A stretch of DNA of 37,096 nt from JAILLW01 sp045640905 (GCA_045640905.1 JAZUFW010000045.1:1-37096); one strand, 5' to 3'. Shown: positions 16,882-26,358, counted from the first letter of the stretch. The notes: generated by a model not told the origin, from the letters alone. A program made the numbers and translations.

Positions 16882-18915
16882 ATGAAAAAGGCTGATGTGG
16901 GCATAGCTGCATATGTTGTTGCTGCGTTCGTTATGATGATCGTAACATTGCCTTCAGGCTTTCTTGACGTGCTTCTTGCGTGTAACATTGCTGTGGCATT
17001 TACCATTCTGTTTGTCAGCATGTTTTCCGTTGAAGTACTGGACCTTTCATTTTATCCGACTATTTTGCTGTTCACCACGATATTCAGAATAGCTTTGAAT
17101 ATTTCTTCGACCAAACTGATACTGACAACAGGTGACCCCGGAAAGGTGGTCGCAACTTTCGGAAGTTATGTCGGCGGAGGGGATTTGATAGTCGGAGCCA
17201 TCGTATTTATTATCCTTATCATAGTTCAGTTTATGGTAATCAACAAAGGTTCCGAACGTGTGGCTGAAGTAACGGCCAGATTCACATTGGATGCCATGCC
17301 CGGTAAGCAGATGGCTATCGATGCGGATTTGAATACAGGAGCCATTGATGATGCCGAAGCAAAAAGAAGACGTGACAAGATTCAGGAAGAGGCTTCCTTC
17401 TTCGGTTCCATGGACGGTGCCGTTAAGTATGTAAAGGGAGATGCCACGGCCGGACTTATTATTACCGCGGTCAATGTAATCGGCGGAATAGCAATGGGTG
17501 TTCTGAGACAGAATCTTGATTTTAGCGCCGCATTAAACAAGTACGTTATTTTGACTATCGGTGACGGACTGGTTTCACAGATCCCTTCACTTTTAATATC
17601 TTTGTCGACAGGTATTTTGGTTACCAAAGGCTCAAAGGATGCAGACTTCGGTACGGTGCTTGTCAAACAGCTTTTCGGTATTCCGAAGGCGCTTTATATT
17701 GTCGGAGCCATTTTGTGCGGACTCGGTATAGTTACTCCTTTGCCGACCATAATATTCCTGGCATTGGGACTGGTATTTATCGTGGTGGCCAGATCCGTTT
17801 CGGCTCAGATAGAAACAGCAAAAACAGAGGCAAAGGTGGATGCGGAGGAAGTTGCTGCCGAAGAAATCCGACAGCCCGAAAACGTCAATTCGCTTTTGCA
17901 GGTTGATCCCATTGAACTGGAATTCGGTTACGGAATTATTCCCCTTGCCGATGTCAATCAGGGCGGAGATTTGCTTGATCGAGTAGTAATGATACGTAGA
18001 CAGGTTGCGTTGGAACTCGGTACTGTAGTTCCCATCATTCGCCTTCGAGATAATATTCAGTTAAATCCGAATCAATACATTATTAAGATAAAGGGAATTC
18101 AGGTTTCCGAAGGAGAAATCCTGTTTGACCATTACATGGCCATGAATCCGGGATATGTTGAAGAAGAGATAATGGGTATTCCTACCTTTGAACCTTCGTT
18201 CCATCTGCCGGCAATATGGATTACGGAAAGCCAGAGAGAACGTGCGGAATCTTTGGGCTATACGGTAGTTGATCCTCCTTCGATTATTGCAACACACTTA
18301 ACAGAGATAATCAGGCAGCATATTTCGGAACTTTTGACACGTCAGGATGTTCAGAATTTGGTCAACAACTTAAAGGAGACCAATCCTTCTTTGGTAGAGG
18401 AACTCGTTCCCAAATTGCTGGGACTCGGCGAAGTTCAAAAGGTATTGCAGAACTTGCTAAAAGAAGGTATTTCGATACGAGATTTGTTAACAATATTCGA
18501 AACTTTGGCCGACTATGCTACTACGACACGTGATACGGACATTTTGACGGAATACTCGCGACAGGCACTTAAACGTGCTATTTCCGGCAAGTTCTTCCCT
18601 CAAAATGAAACAACATCGGTAGTTACACTCGATCCGAATTTGGAACAGGAGATTATGGCGTCCGTTAAGCAAACGGAGACGGGAGCGTATTTAACGCTTG
18701 ATCCCGAGAAAACAAAGGCGATAATCAAATCCGTTGAAACGGAAACTTCAAAACTCGAGCAATTGGGCAAAAACCCCATAGTAATTACATCGCCTATAGT
18801 CAGAATGTATTTTAAGCGACTGACGGAAGATTATTTTAAAGATTTGATAGTTGTTTCATATAATGAAATAGAATCTAATATTGAGTTACAGTCTGTAGGA
18901 ATGGTGACAGCATGA
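16882..18915 (+). CDS. flhA: Flagellar export protein FlhA
   Basis: FlhA is the large export gate protein, forming a nonameric ring that docks substrate-chaperone complexes. The protein is 677 aa from the ATG at 16882. A TTG at 16867 in frame would add five residues but overlaps AAAGGAG (16870-16876), the ribosome-binding site for 16882, so it is rejected. The N-terminal half has about eight membrane helices and the FHIPEP-type loop: ARFTLDAMPGKQMAIDADLN and RRRDKIQEEASFFGSMDGA. The C-terminal half is the cytosolic substrate-binding domain. The stop codon overlaps the flhF start (ATGA at 18912-18915). Confidence 0.98.
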   Translation: MKKADVGIAAYVVAAFVMMIVTLPSGFLDVLLACNIAVAFTILFVSMFSVEVLDLSFYPTILLFTTIFRIALNISSTKLILTTGDPGKVVATFGSYVGGGDLIVGAIVFIILIIVQFMVINKGSERVAEVTARFTLDAMPGKQMAIDADLNTGAIDDAEAKRRRDKIQEEASFFGSMDGAVKYVKGDATAGLIITAVNVIGGIAMGVLRQNLDFSAALNKYVILTIGDGLVSQIPSLLISLSTGILVTKGSKDADFGTVLVKQLFGIPKALYIVGAILCGLGIVTPLPTIIFLALGLVFIVVARSVSAQIETAKTEAKVDAEEVAAEEIRQPENVNSLLQVDPIELEFGYGIIPLADVNQGGDLLDRVVMIRRQVALELGTVVPIIRLRDNIQLNPNQYIIKIKGIQVSEGEILFDHYMAMNPGYVEEEIMGIPTFEPSFHLPAIWITESQRERAESLGYTVVDPPSIIATHLTEIIRQHISELLTRQDVQNLVNNLKETNPSLVEELVPKLLGLGEVQKVLQNLLKEGISIRDLLTIFETLADYATTTRDTDILTEYSRQALKRAISGKFFPQNETTSVVTLDPNLEQEIMASVKQTETGAYLTLDPEKTKAIIKSVETETSKLEQLGKNPIVITSPIVRMYFKRLTEDYFKDLIVVSYNEIESNIELQSVGMVTA

Positions 18916-20231
18916 TAATAAAGAAGTTTCAGGGCAAAACTAAAGAAGAAGCTCTACAAAATGCATATAACGAATTGGGCAATAACGTCGTTGAGATGAA
19001 TACCCGTAATGTCAAGCGCAAGGGCTTTTTCAGCTTTTTGATGCCGTCACTTGTTGAAGTAACGGTGGCTTTGGAAGAAGAAAGCGAGCGAATAAAGCAG
19101 GACGACATTGCAAAAGCCGTAGCACAGGTACGCTCCGTAGCCGAAGCTTCTTTTGATATGGAAAAGAAACCTTCGGTGACAGAGAGTGTCAATGAACCCG
19201 AAATCGGTATGAAATCCGTGCAAAGAACGGAACCTTCGCCTGCTCCGAGCATAGATTTGCGTGCGACCGATTCAAGCAAAAACGAATCCGTTATTGAGGA
19301 AAAACTCGATTCTTTGCATACCATGCTTGAGGCACAGCTGTCGAAGAATACCGAAGAGGTCGAAGAAAATGCACCGGCTAACATGACTAACGAAAATAAT
19401 GAGCCGTTGTCTAACGAGGTCGAAAAGTTTGTAAAGCTTCTATATAATACGATGATTGATAATGAGGTTAACGAAAAATATGCTAACCAGATTATCGATG
19501 AAATGGAAAAGAATGCAACTCCTAATATGCCGTTTGAGATGGCTTTGGCCAATATTTATCAAAAGATGATTTTGAAGTTTGGTAATCCGGTGGGAATTAC
19601 ACCGGCATCAAAGGGCCCGAAGGTAGTGTTCTTTATAGGACCTACAGGTGTAGGGAAAACAACTACCATTGCAAAAATTGCGTCAAAGTTTTCCGTTGAA
19701 GGCGGAAAGAAGGTAGCACTTTTGACGGCGGACACATACAGAATAGCAGCTGCCGAACAGTTGAGAACATATGCCAATATTCTGGAGGTTCCGTTCAGAA
19801 TAATATATGCGGATGAACCGGATCAGGTACTGGTTGATGTCGAACAGGCACTCAAGGATTTCAAGGATTATGATTATATATTGGTAGATACTGCAGGACA
19901 TTCGCATCAGAACGAAACACAGAAAAACGCTACTAACGTATTTATTCATTCTGTTGATTCTTTGGCAGAGAAGGAAGTATTTTTGGTTTTGTCGGCCACT
20001 ACCAAGTACAGAGATTTGCTGAGTATAGCGGATACATATAAGGAAATGACGGACTTTAAGCTTATTTTTACAAAGCTCGATGAGACTACTACGTTAGGAA
20101 ATCTGCTTAATCTGAAACTGCATACGAATGCACCTTTGTCATATGTTACATGTGGGCAGAATGTGCCCGATGATATAGAGAACTTTAACCCTCAAAAGAC
20201 TGTTAAGCAACTTTTGGGCGGCAGAAAATAA
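18912..20231 (+). CDS. flhF: Flagellar biosynthesis GTPase FlhF
   Basis: FlhF is an SRP-family GTPase that sets the site and number of flagella, working against FlhG. The protein is 439 aa: a basic N-terminal B domain (MIIKKFQGKTKEEALQNAYN), a long acidic linker (about 60-160), then the N and G domains. The P loop is GPTGVGKT at 243-250. G2/G3-type motifs follow as ADTYRIAAAEQL and DTAGHSHQN, then TKLDETTTLG. The third motif usually reads DTAGR; here His replaces Arg. It overlaps flhA by four bases. The linker makes it longer than the 366-aa B. subtilis protein. Confidence 0.95.
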   Translation: MIIKKFQGKTKEEALQNAYNELGNNVVEMNTRNVKRKGFFSFLMPSLVEVTVALEEESERIKQDDIAKAVAQVRSVAEASFDMEKKPSVTESVNEPEIGMKSVQRTEPSPAPSIDLRATDSSKNESVIEEKLDSLHTMLEAQLSKNTEEVEENAPANMTNENNEPLSNEVEKFVKLLYNTMIDNEVNEKYANQIIDEMEKNATPNMPFEMALANIYQKMILKFGNPVGITPASKGPKVVFFIGPTGVGKTTTIAKIASKFSVEGGKKVALLTADTYRIAAAEQLRTYANILEVPFRIIYADEPDQVLVDVEQALKDFKDYDYILVDTAGHSHQNETQKNATNVFIHSVDSLAEKEVFLVLSATTKYRDLLSIADTYKEMTDFKLIFTKLDETTTLGNLLNLKLHTNAPLSYVTCGQNVPDDIENFNPQKTVKQLLGGRK

Positions 20232-20247
20232 CCGAAAGGCATTACTG

Positions 20248-21138
20248 ATGGATCAGGCGACACAACTCCGCAACATTATTAAAGCGGGGAATATCAAAAA
20301 AGAGCGTCCGCTGGCCCGTGTTATGACAGTAACATCCGGAAAAGGCGGAGTCGGAAAATCGAATACAGCCATTAATCTTGCCATTCAGTTTAAGAAGATG
20401 GGGCAGAGAGTTATAATTCTCGATGCCGATTTTGGATTGGCGAACATCGAGATAATGTTCGGTGCTGTTCCGAAACATAATCTCAGCGACCTGATATACC
20501 AGGGCAAGAATATTAAAGAGATTATTACCTGGGGACCGGGAGATGTCGGCTTCATATCGGGAGGGTCCGGAATAGCAGGGCTTTCCAATCTTAACAGAGA
20601 TTATTTGGTTTACATAATACAAAATCTTGCGGAATTGGATGCGATTGCGGATGTCATAATAATAGACACGGGAGCAGGAATATCGGATGCGGTTTTGGAG
20701 TTTTTGGTGGCATCCGGAGAGATATTGCTCGTAACAACACCCGAGCCCACGTCGATTACGGATTCGTATTCATTGTTAAAAGCTTTGAATGCACATCCAC
20801 GGTTTGTCCGGGATTATTCAAAGGTTAAAATGATTTCCAATAAAGTGGAATCCAAAGAAGAAGGTCAGATGCTGTTTAACAAATTGAATGCAGTGGTAAA
20901 CAGATATCTGAAACTTCCCATAGAATATTTGGGAGCGGTTCCGAATGATACGCTTTTATCAAAGGCGGTCATGCAGCAAAGCCCGGTTTCGTTGCTTTCA
21001 CCGAATGCCAAATCGGCACAGGCGTATGAGAATATAGCCGGGACGTTGATGAACAAGGAACTTAGCGGCAACATCAATAAGCGGGGAATGGCAGCATTCT
21101 TCAGTCATATAATAGCAGGAAAAAAGACTACAAATTAA
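20248..21138 (+). CDS. flhG: Flagellar number regulator FlhG (MinD-like ATPase, YlxH)
   Basis: FlhG is a MinD/ParA-type ATPase that stimulates FlhF GTPase activity and limits flagellar number and placement. The protein is 296 aa. It starts with MDQATQLRNIIK, the helix that activates FlhF. The deviant Walker A is KGGVGKS at 32-38. The switch regions are LDADFGLANIEIMFG and IIDTGAGIS. A C-terminal helix around residues 270-290 could serve as a membrane-targeting sequence. GAAAGG precedes the ATG. The gene follows flhF directly, as expected for an interacting pair. Confidence 0.95.
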   Translation: MDQATQLRNIIKAGNIKKERPLARVMTVTSGKGGVGKSNTAINLAIQFKKMGQRVIILDADFGLANIEIMFGAVPKHNLSDLIYQGKNIKEIITWGPGDVGFISGGSGIAGLSNLNRDYLVYIIQNLAELDAIADVIIIDTGAGISDAVLEFLVASGEILLVTTPEPTSITDSYSLLKALNAHPRFVRDYSKVKMISNKVESKEEGQMLFNKLNAVVNRYLKLPIEYLGAVPNDTLLSKAVMQQSPVSLLSPNAKSAQAYENIAGTLMNKELSGNINKRGMAAFFSHIIAGKKTTN

Positions 21139-21150
21139 GGGGAGGCATTT

Positions 21151-21879
21151 ATGCTATCAAAATACGTTTTACCCGGAAACAGGGTTGAAATCCAGGCGGT
21201 TGAGAGGGTCCGTCCGGCAGATGATAATGAAAGAAAAAAGGTATATACAAGTCAGGTTCGTGACATCTTTTCCGAAGATCAGTTGGAAATCTATATGCCG
21301 ATGGAAAAGACAAAAATGATACTGCTTCCCGTAAATACGGAGTTCGATTTGTACTTTTACACACAATCGGGTCTGTTCCAGTGCTTTGCAAATGTAGTGG
21401 ACAGATATAAGGATGATAATCAGTACGTTCTGTTGATGGAATTGACATCTAATTTAAGAAAGTTCCAGCGACGTGAATATTACAGATTGAGTTGCGCTCT
21501 CGAAATGAGTGCAAGACCGCTCGAAAAGGAAGAAAGGGATGCCATTGAGCGCAGCGATAGCAGAGTGCTTGTTCCGGGATTACCGCTTAAAAGATCGGTT
21601 GTAGTTGATATTTCGGGAGGCGGAATCAGATTTGTATCGAGCTATAAATATGAACCGGACAGCCTTTTGTATGTAAAGTACAATCTGGTAATTGACGGAG
21701 TATCAAAGGAATACACGCTGATTACAAAGGTATTGACTTCGAAAGAAGTAGAAGGCAGAAGCGATGTATATGAACATCGTGCTCAGTATGTGAATATTGA
21801 TACATATGACAGAGAAGAAATCATCAGATTTATTTTCGAAGAAGAGCGAAAACATAGAAAAAGAGAGATGGGATTCTAA
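21151..21879 (+). CDS. PilZ-domain c-di-GMP receptor (YcgR/YpfA-like flagellar brake)
   Basis: The protein is 242 aa with an N-terminal YcgR-type domain (about 1-100) and a C-terminal PilZ domain. The c-di-GMP-binding residues are R108 and R112 in RREYYR and D153, S155 and G158 in DISGGG, followed by IRFVSS. These match the RxxxR and D/NxSxxG motifs, so it should bind c-di-GMP. YcgR/YpfA proteins act as a clutch or brake on the motor when c-di-GMP is high; a position between flhG and the che genes fits that. AAGGGGAGG lies before the ATG. The two-domain layout supports a YcgR-type brake over a lone PilZ adaptor. The specific partner cannot be read from sequence. Confidence 0.9.
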   Translation: MLSKYVLPGNRVEIQAVERVRPADDNERKKVYTSQVRDIFSEDQLEIYMPMEKTKMILLPVNTEFDLYFYTQSGLFQCFANVVDRYKDDNQYVLLMELTSNLRKFQRREYYRLSCALEMSARPLEKEERDAIERSDSRVLVPGLPLKRSVVVDISGGGIRFVSSYKYEPDSLLYVKYNLVIDGVSKEYTLITKVLTSKEVEGRSDVYEHRAQYVNIDTYDREEIIRFIFEEERKHRKREMGF

Positions 21880-21942
21880 ATTTCCACATAAATTTTAATA
21901 ATTTTTCGAATTTTTCAGAAAATTTAAAGCGAAATGTGACTT

Positions 21943-21975
21943 TGCACTCATGTGCAGAATGAAATTTGGTATAAT
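21943..21975 (+). promoter_or_regulatory. Internal extended -10 promoter with palindrome upstream of cheB
   Basis: TATAAT at 21970-21975 is preceded by TGG (21967-21969), giving the extended -10 form TGnTATAAT. No good -35 lies at 17 bp; TTGCAC at 21942-21947 is 22 bp away. TGCAC-TCAT-GTGCA (21943-21956) is a perfect inverted repeat where a regulator could bind upstream of the -10. The 140-bp gap is AT-rich and noncoding. Transcription would begin about 21982, 38 bases before the cheB ATG, allowing the che genes and fliA to be expressed apart from the structural genes. Confidence 0.6.
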
Positions 21976-22019
21976 AAAAACGTCGAATTTCAGACGAACA
22001 AAAGTGTAGGCAAAGTTGT

Positions 22020-22610
22020 ATGATTAGCACAGGAAAAAAGATTGTTGCAATAGCCTCCTCCACCGGAGGGCCGAGGGCTTTGCAGGAATTGATTCCGCTG
22101 TTACCATCCAATCTGGACGCACCGGTCACATTGGTGCAGCACATGCCCGCAGGATTCACCAAAGCTTTGGGAGAAAGGCTAAATCTTGTAGCGCCGCTTG
22201 ATTGTCAGGAGGCGAAAGAAGGTGACATGCTTTATCCCGGACATTTATATCTGGCGATGGGCGGCATGCACATGAAGATTATTAAATCTCCGTCCGGACA
22301 CTGTGTTCACTATTCCGACGAACCGCACAGAGAAGGCGTAAAGCCGTGTGCAAATTATATGTACGAGTCGCTGGCCGATTCGTCGTATGATGAGATAATA
22401 TGTGTGGTTTTGACAGGAATGGGAGCCGACGGAACAGCAGGGATTAAAGCTTTAAAAGAAACTAAAAAGACAACCATTCTGGTTCAAAACGAAGAAACCA
22501 GTACCGTTTTTGGGATGCCAAAATCCGTAATAAAAGCGGGGCTTTGCGAAAAGAGTTACTCACTACAGGGACTCGCAAGGGAAATTATTAAGAACGTGGG
22601 GGTATATTAA
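22020..22610 (+). CDS. cheB: Chemotaxis methylesterase CheB, catalytic domain only
   Basis: CheB removes methyl groups from (and can deamidate) glutamates of chemoreceptors during adaptation. The protein is 196 aa and consists only of the C-terminal methylesterase domain. The catalytic triad is present: S14 in SSTGG, H41 in QHMPAGF and D137 in GMGADG. The usual N-terminal receiver domain (about 140 residues) is absent. The 140 bp upstream is AT-rich, contains a promoter and codes for no receiver fragment, so this is a domain loss and not a start-site error. Without the receiver, CheA phosphorylation would not directly control it. The ATG at 22020 has only a weak AGG upstream. The stop lies one base before cheA. 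Confidence 0.93.
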   Translation: MISTGKKIVAIASSTGGPRALQELIPLLPSNLDAPVTLVQHMPAGFTKALGERLNLVAPLDCQEAKEGDMLYPGHLYLAMGGMHMKIIKSPSGHCVHYSDEPHREGVKPCANYMYESLADSSYDEIICVVLTGMGADGTAGIKALKETKKTTILVQNEETSTVFGMPKSVIKAGLCEKSYSLQGLAREIIKNVGVY

Positions 22611-22611
22611 A

Positions 22612-24696
22612 ATGGATGTAAGTCAATATTTAGAGATCTTCCTGGATGAAACAAAAGAACATTTGGAATCACTCAATACGCAGATATTGAATCTGGAACA
22701 AAATCCCGAAGATTCCGATACTATTAATGAAATTTTCCGTGCCGCACACTCTTTGAAGGGTATGGCCGGTACCATGGGATACAAGAGAATGCAGAATCTG
22801 ACCCATGATATGGAAAATGTATTTTCAGAAGTACGTAACGGCTCAATGAAAGTTTCTTCGGAACTGATTGATACGTTATTCCAGACTCTTGATGCTTTGG
22901 AAGAATATACTTCAAATATTCAGCAGACTGCTGATGAAGGAACTAACGATAACCAGCCTATCATCGACAGACTTAATGCTTTCTTGAACGGCAAGGCAGA
23001 CGCACCGAAGGAAGCCAAGAAAGAAGCAAAGGCTGAAGAAAAGAAGGAAGAAGCTCCGGCAGCCGCACCCGCAAATGATGCCGGCGACGAGAAGTTCAGA
23101 GATATCCCTATCGGTGAAAGTGAGCAGACCGTTTTGAACGCAGCTTTGGCAGAGGGAAAGAACGTATACGGATTTACGGTTTATGTTGATGAGAACTGCT
23201 TGCTTAAAGCAGCCAGAGCATTTTTGGTATATAAAGCAGTTGAAGAAAAGGCAGAAATTATCATTTCAAATCCTTCGGCACAGGATATCGAAGATGAGAA
23301 ATTTGAATTTGATTTCAGCCTGATAGTTATTTCCGAAAGTCCTATTGATGATATTTTGAAGGGCGCAAGAGCTGTATCCGAAATAGCAAAGGTTGTGGGC
23401 GCACCCATGACATTCGAAGCAAAGGCAGAAGCCAAGGAAGCTGAAAGCACTCAGAAAGAAGAAGCTCCAAAGGCCAATGAAGTGGCAGCACCTGCTAAAG
23501 AAGCAGCAAAGAGTGCACCTCAAAAAGCACAGGGCAAGCCTGTTGTTAACAGAACAGTTCGTGTAGATATCGAAAAGCTCGATGTTTTAATGAATCTTGT
23601 TTCAGAATTGATTATTGCGAAGAACTCATTGGTATCCGCTTCCGTTTCGGACGGCGTATCAGGAGCTTCATTTAATGAACAGATAGAATACCTTGAGTCA
23701 GTTACGACCAACCTTCATGAATCTGTTATGAAGGTTCGAATGGTACCTATCGAGTCTGTTGTAAGTAAATTCCCGAGAATGATCCGTGACTTATCAAAGA
23801 AACTTGATAAGAAGATGGAATTGTACATGACCGGTGAAGAAACAGAACTTGACCGTACCGTGGTTGATGAAATCGGTGATCCTTTGATGCACTTGTTAAG
23901 AAACAGTGCCGATCACGGTTTGGAATCAGCTGAAGTCAGAGCACAGAGAGGAAAGCCCGAAGTCGGTTCTATTTTCCTTGATGCATATCAGGACGGTAAC
24001 AACGTAGTTATCGAAGTAAGAGATGATGGTAACGGTATTGATACCGAAGCTGTTAAGAATAAAGCTATCGAGCGTGGAGTAATTACACCCGAGCAGGCTG
24101 AAAACATGGCTGAAAAGGATATCATTAACCTCCTGTTCAATGCCGGATTCTCTACAGCAAAGCAGATTACCGACGTATCCGGAAGAGGTGTCGGACTTGA
24201 TGTTGTTAAGTCAAAGATTGAATCATTAAGCGGTGAAGTAGAAGTTAACTCAAAGCTTGGCGAAGGAAGTACATGGACAATCAGATTGCCGTTGACATTG
24301 GCTATTATCCAGGCTTTGATGGTAGTTGTCGGCGGAGAAAAGTATGCTATTTCTTTGGGCAGCATTCAGACTATAGAAGATGTTAAGCCCGAAGATATCA
24401 AGTTGGTTCAGAACGAAGAAGTTATGACACTTCGTGGTCAGGTTATTCCTATTATCAGACTTGACAAAGAACTCGATATTACATCAACTAAGGGTCCCGA
24501 TGAGAACCTTATAGTTGCTATTGCCAAAAAGGGCGAGAAGTTGGCCGGCTTGGTTGTTGATGAATTGATCGGACAGCAGGAAATCGTTATTAAGTCTTTG
24601 GGCAAGTACATTAACAAGAGCAAGTTGATTAACGGCGCAACAATCTTAGGTGATGGCGAAATCGCACTCATCCTTGATGCTAATGCTTTATTCTAG
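22612..24696 (+). CDS. cheA: Chemotaxis histidine kinase CheA
   Basis: CheA is the receptor-coupled kinase that phosphorylates CheY. The protein is 694 aa with the full domain set. The P1 Hpt domain carries the phosphoacceptor H46 in AAHSLKG. An Ala/Lys/Glu-rich linker leads to P2 (about 170-270), the CheY-docking domain. A second linker precedes the P3 dimerisation helices starting near residue 305 (RVDIEKLDVLMNLVSELI). The P4 ATPase has the N box HLLRNSADHG (427-436), G1 VRDDGNGID and G2 GRGVGLDVV (from 524). The P5 CheW-like domain runs from about 560 to the end. The start is the ATG one base after cheB. The gene appears complete. Confidence 0.98.
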   Translation: MDVSQYLEIFLDETKEHLESLNTQILNLEQNPEDSDTINEIFRAAHSLKGMAGTMGYKRMQNLTHDMENVFSEVRNGSMKVSSELIDTLFQTLDALEEYTSNIQQTADEGTNDNQPIIDRLNAFLNGKADAPKEAKKEAKAEEKKEEAPAAAPANDAGDEKFRDIPIGESEQTVLNAALAEGKNVYGFTVYVDENCLLKAARAFLVYKAVEEKAEIIISNPSAQDIEDEKFEFDFSLIVISESPIDDILKGARAVSEIAKVVGAPMTFEAKAEAKEAESTQKEEAPKANEVAAPAKEAAKSAPQKAQGKPVVNRTVRVDIEKLDVLMNLVSELIIAKNSLVSASVSDGVSGASFNEQIEYLESVTTNLHESVMKVRMVPIESVVSKFPRMIRDLSKKLDKKMELYMTGEETELDRTVVDEIGDPLMHLLRNSADHGLESAEVRAQRGKPEVGSIFLDAYQDGNNVVIEVRDDGNGIDTEAVKNKAIERGVITPEQAENMAEKDIINLLFNAGFSTAKQITDVSGRGVGLDVVKSKIESLSGEVEVNSKLGEGSTWTIRLPLTLAIIQALMVVVGGEKYAISLGSIQTIEDVKPEDIKLVQNEEVMTLRGQVIPIIRLDKELDITSTKGPDENLIVAIAKKGEKLAGLVVDELIGQQEIVIKSLGKYINKSKLINGATILGDGEIALILDANALF

Positions 24697-24712
24697 ATTG
24701 GGGGACAAACAG

Positions 24713-25195
24713 ATGGCAGATGAAGTAAAGAAAATTACAAATGCAGATTTGATAGTAGATGAAGGCGAAAAAATCCAATACATAGTAATACAGCTTGGTC
24801 ATGAGAATTACGGTATCGATATTAAATATGTTGATAATATCGTAAGAATGCAGAGCATTACCAGAGTCCCTCATGTTGCTAATTATATTAAGGGTGTAAT
24901 TAACTTAAGAGGTGAAGTTATTCCCGTATTAAATCTGAGATTAAAGCTTAATCTTGATGAGGTTGAGGATACAAAGGACACCAGAATCATTATCTTAAAG
25001 CTTGAACAGTACGGTTTACTCGGATTTATTGTTGATGAAGTAAAGGAAGTAGTTACTTTATCGGAAATTCAGATAGAAAAAGTTGCATATGACACTACCG
25101 ATGAAAAACAGAATTATGTTTTCGGAGTAGGAAAGCCTGATGACAGACTTATTTCATTATTGGACATGAATGCTGTATGCAATGAAAGCAAGTAG
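24713..25195 (+). CDS. cheW: Chemotaxis coupling protein CheW
   Basis: CheW links chemoreceptors to CheA in membrane arrays. The protein is 160 aa with the double SH3-like CheW fold: YIVIQLGHENYGIDIKYVDN, then VANYIKGVINLRGEVIPVLN, then GLLGFIVDEVKEVV. The ATG at 24713 is chosen because GGGGGA at 24700-24705 is seven bases upstream and the family begins near here. The longer open frame starting at 24650 would run through the end of cheA and is rejected. The gene is followed by cheC after eight bases. Confidence 0.96.
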   Translation: MADEVKKITNADLIVDEGEKIQYIVIQLGHENYGIDIKYVDNIVRMQSITRVPHVANYIKGVINLRGEVIPVLNLRLKLNLDEVEDTKDTRIIILKLEQYGLLGFIVDEVKEVVTLSEIQIEKVAYDTTDEKQNYVFGVGKPDDRLISLLDMNAVCNESK

Positions 25196-25203
25196 GAGGA
25201 ACT

Positions 25204-25839
25204 ATGGCTGAATTAAGTATGGAGCGACTGACATCGGAATATTTTGATGTCCTGAAAGAACTCGGTAATATCGGCGCAGGAAATGCGACGACCGCGCTCG
25301 CAGAGCTTATTAATTGTAAAGTTGACATGATGGTACCGCAGGTCAGACTGTTGGAGTTTTCCGAACTGGGTGAATTGCTCGGAGGAGAAGAACAGGTCCT
25401 GGTAGGAATATACTTGCAGGTAGAGGGCGATGTTGAAGGTAGCATGATGTTTACATTGCCTCAGGAATCCGGATTGCATCTGGTAAACAAGTTGATGTCC
25501 GGAATGCTGGGTGTTCCTGAAAAGAATATTGAAGAGATGGAATTCGGCGAGATGGAAATATCTGCAATGAAGGAAGTTGGTAATATCATTACGGGTGCAT
25601 ATTTGAATGCATTGTCAATGATTACCAATTTGAAAATATATCCTTCGCCTCCTCAGCTCGGAATAGACTATGCCGGAGCATTGCTTAGTGTACCGGCTGC
25701 AGAATTTGGTATTATGGGAGATAAAATTCTGCTCATCCAGACCAAGTTCTCGGACGATGTCGAATTGGACGGTTACTTTATCATGATTCCCGATATGGAA
25801 TCATATGAAAAAATCCTTTCGGCACTGGGTGTAATGTAG
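25204..25839 (+). CDS. cheC: CheY-P phosphatase CheC
   Basis: CheC dephosphorylates CheY-P and binds CheD to regulate receptor deamidation in Gram-positive chemotaxis. The protein is 211 aa with two active helices: E19/N22 in KELGNIGAGNATTAL and E124/N127 in KEVGNIITGAY. Both E-x2-N pairs are intact, so it should be an active phosphatase. AGGAGG precedes the ATG. Unlike FliY, it has no SpoA domain. The adjacent cheD gene encodes its partner. Confidence 0.95.
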   Translation: MAELSMERLTSEYFDVLKELGNIGAGNATTALAELINCKVDMMVPQVRLLEFSELGELLGGEEQVLVGIYLQVEGDVEGSMMFTLPQESGLHLVNKLMSGMLGVPEKNIEEMEFGEMEISAMKEVGNIITGAYLNALSMITNLKIYPSPPQLGIDYAGALLSVPAAEFGIMGDKILLIQTKFSDDVELDGYFIMIPDMESYEKILSALGVM

Positions 25840-25869
25840 TTATTACTTGTATAGATGGAGTAGATTTTA

Positions 25870-26358
25870 ATGAGTGAAGTGTTAAAGGTCGGAATGGCCG
25901 ATTGGAAAACCTGTAGCGGGGACGACGGATTAACGACCCTGGGATTGGGATCATGTGTCGGTGTGGCAATCAGAGACCCTCAATCCGGGATCGGCGGACT
26001 GGCACATGTAATGTTGCCTGACAGTACTGAAACTCCCAACAATTCTAACAGACCTAAATTTGCTGATACGGGTATTACGGATATGGTAGCCGAGCTGGTG
26101 AAAAAGGGTGCCAATATCAACAAGATGGTTGCAAAAATAGCAGGCGGAGCGCAGATGTTTGCTTTCGGATCCGCAAAATCCGATATGATTCGTGTCGGAG
26201 AGAGAAATGTTGCAGCCTGCAAGGCAAAGCTTAAAGAGTTCAAGATTCCGATTCTGGCAGAGGATACCGGGGAGAACTACGGACGAACCGTTATTTTCTA
26301 TCCTGCAAACGGAAACTATGTTATTAAAGCGGTTGGTAAACCGGAGAAAACAATATGA
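25870..26358 (+). CDS. cheD: Chemoreceptor glutamine deamidase CheD
   Basis: CheD deamidates specific glutamines in chemoreceptors and is sequestered by CheC when CheY-P is high. The protein is 162 aa. The catalytic Cys is C29 in LGLGSCVGVAI, and the His is H46 in GGLAHVMLPDS, with conserved Thr just upstream of the Cys (T22/T23). The later KIAGGAQMF stretch is also typical. It overlaps the following membrane protein gene by four bases (ATGA at 26355-26358). With the receiver-less CheB, CheC/CheD feedback may carry more of the adaptation control here. Confidence 0.96.
   Translation: MSEVLKVGMADWKTCSGDDGLTTLGLGSCVGVAIRDPQSGIGGLAHVMLPDSTETPNNSNRPKFADTGITDMVAELVKKGANINKMVAKIAGGAQMFAFGSAKSDMIRVGERNVAACKAKLKEFKIPILAEDTGENYGRTVIFYPANGNYVIKAVGKPEKTI

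Noticed and set aside
24650..24712. Start of CheW at 24650
   Set aside because: This extension lies in the end of cheA; the ATG at 24713 has a proper Shine-Dalgarno.
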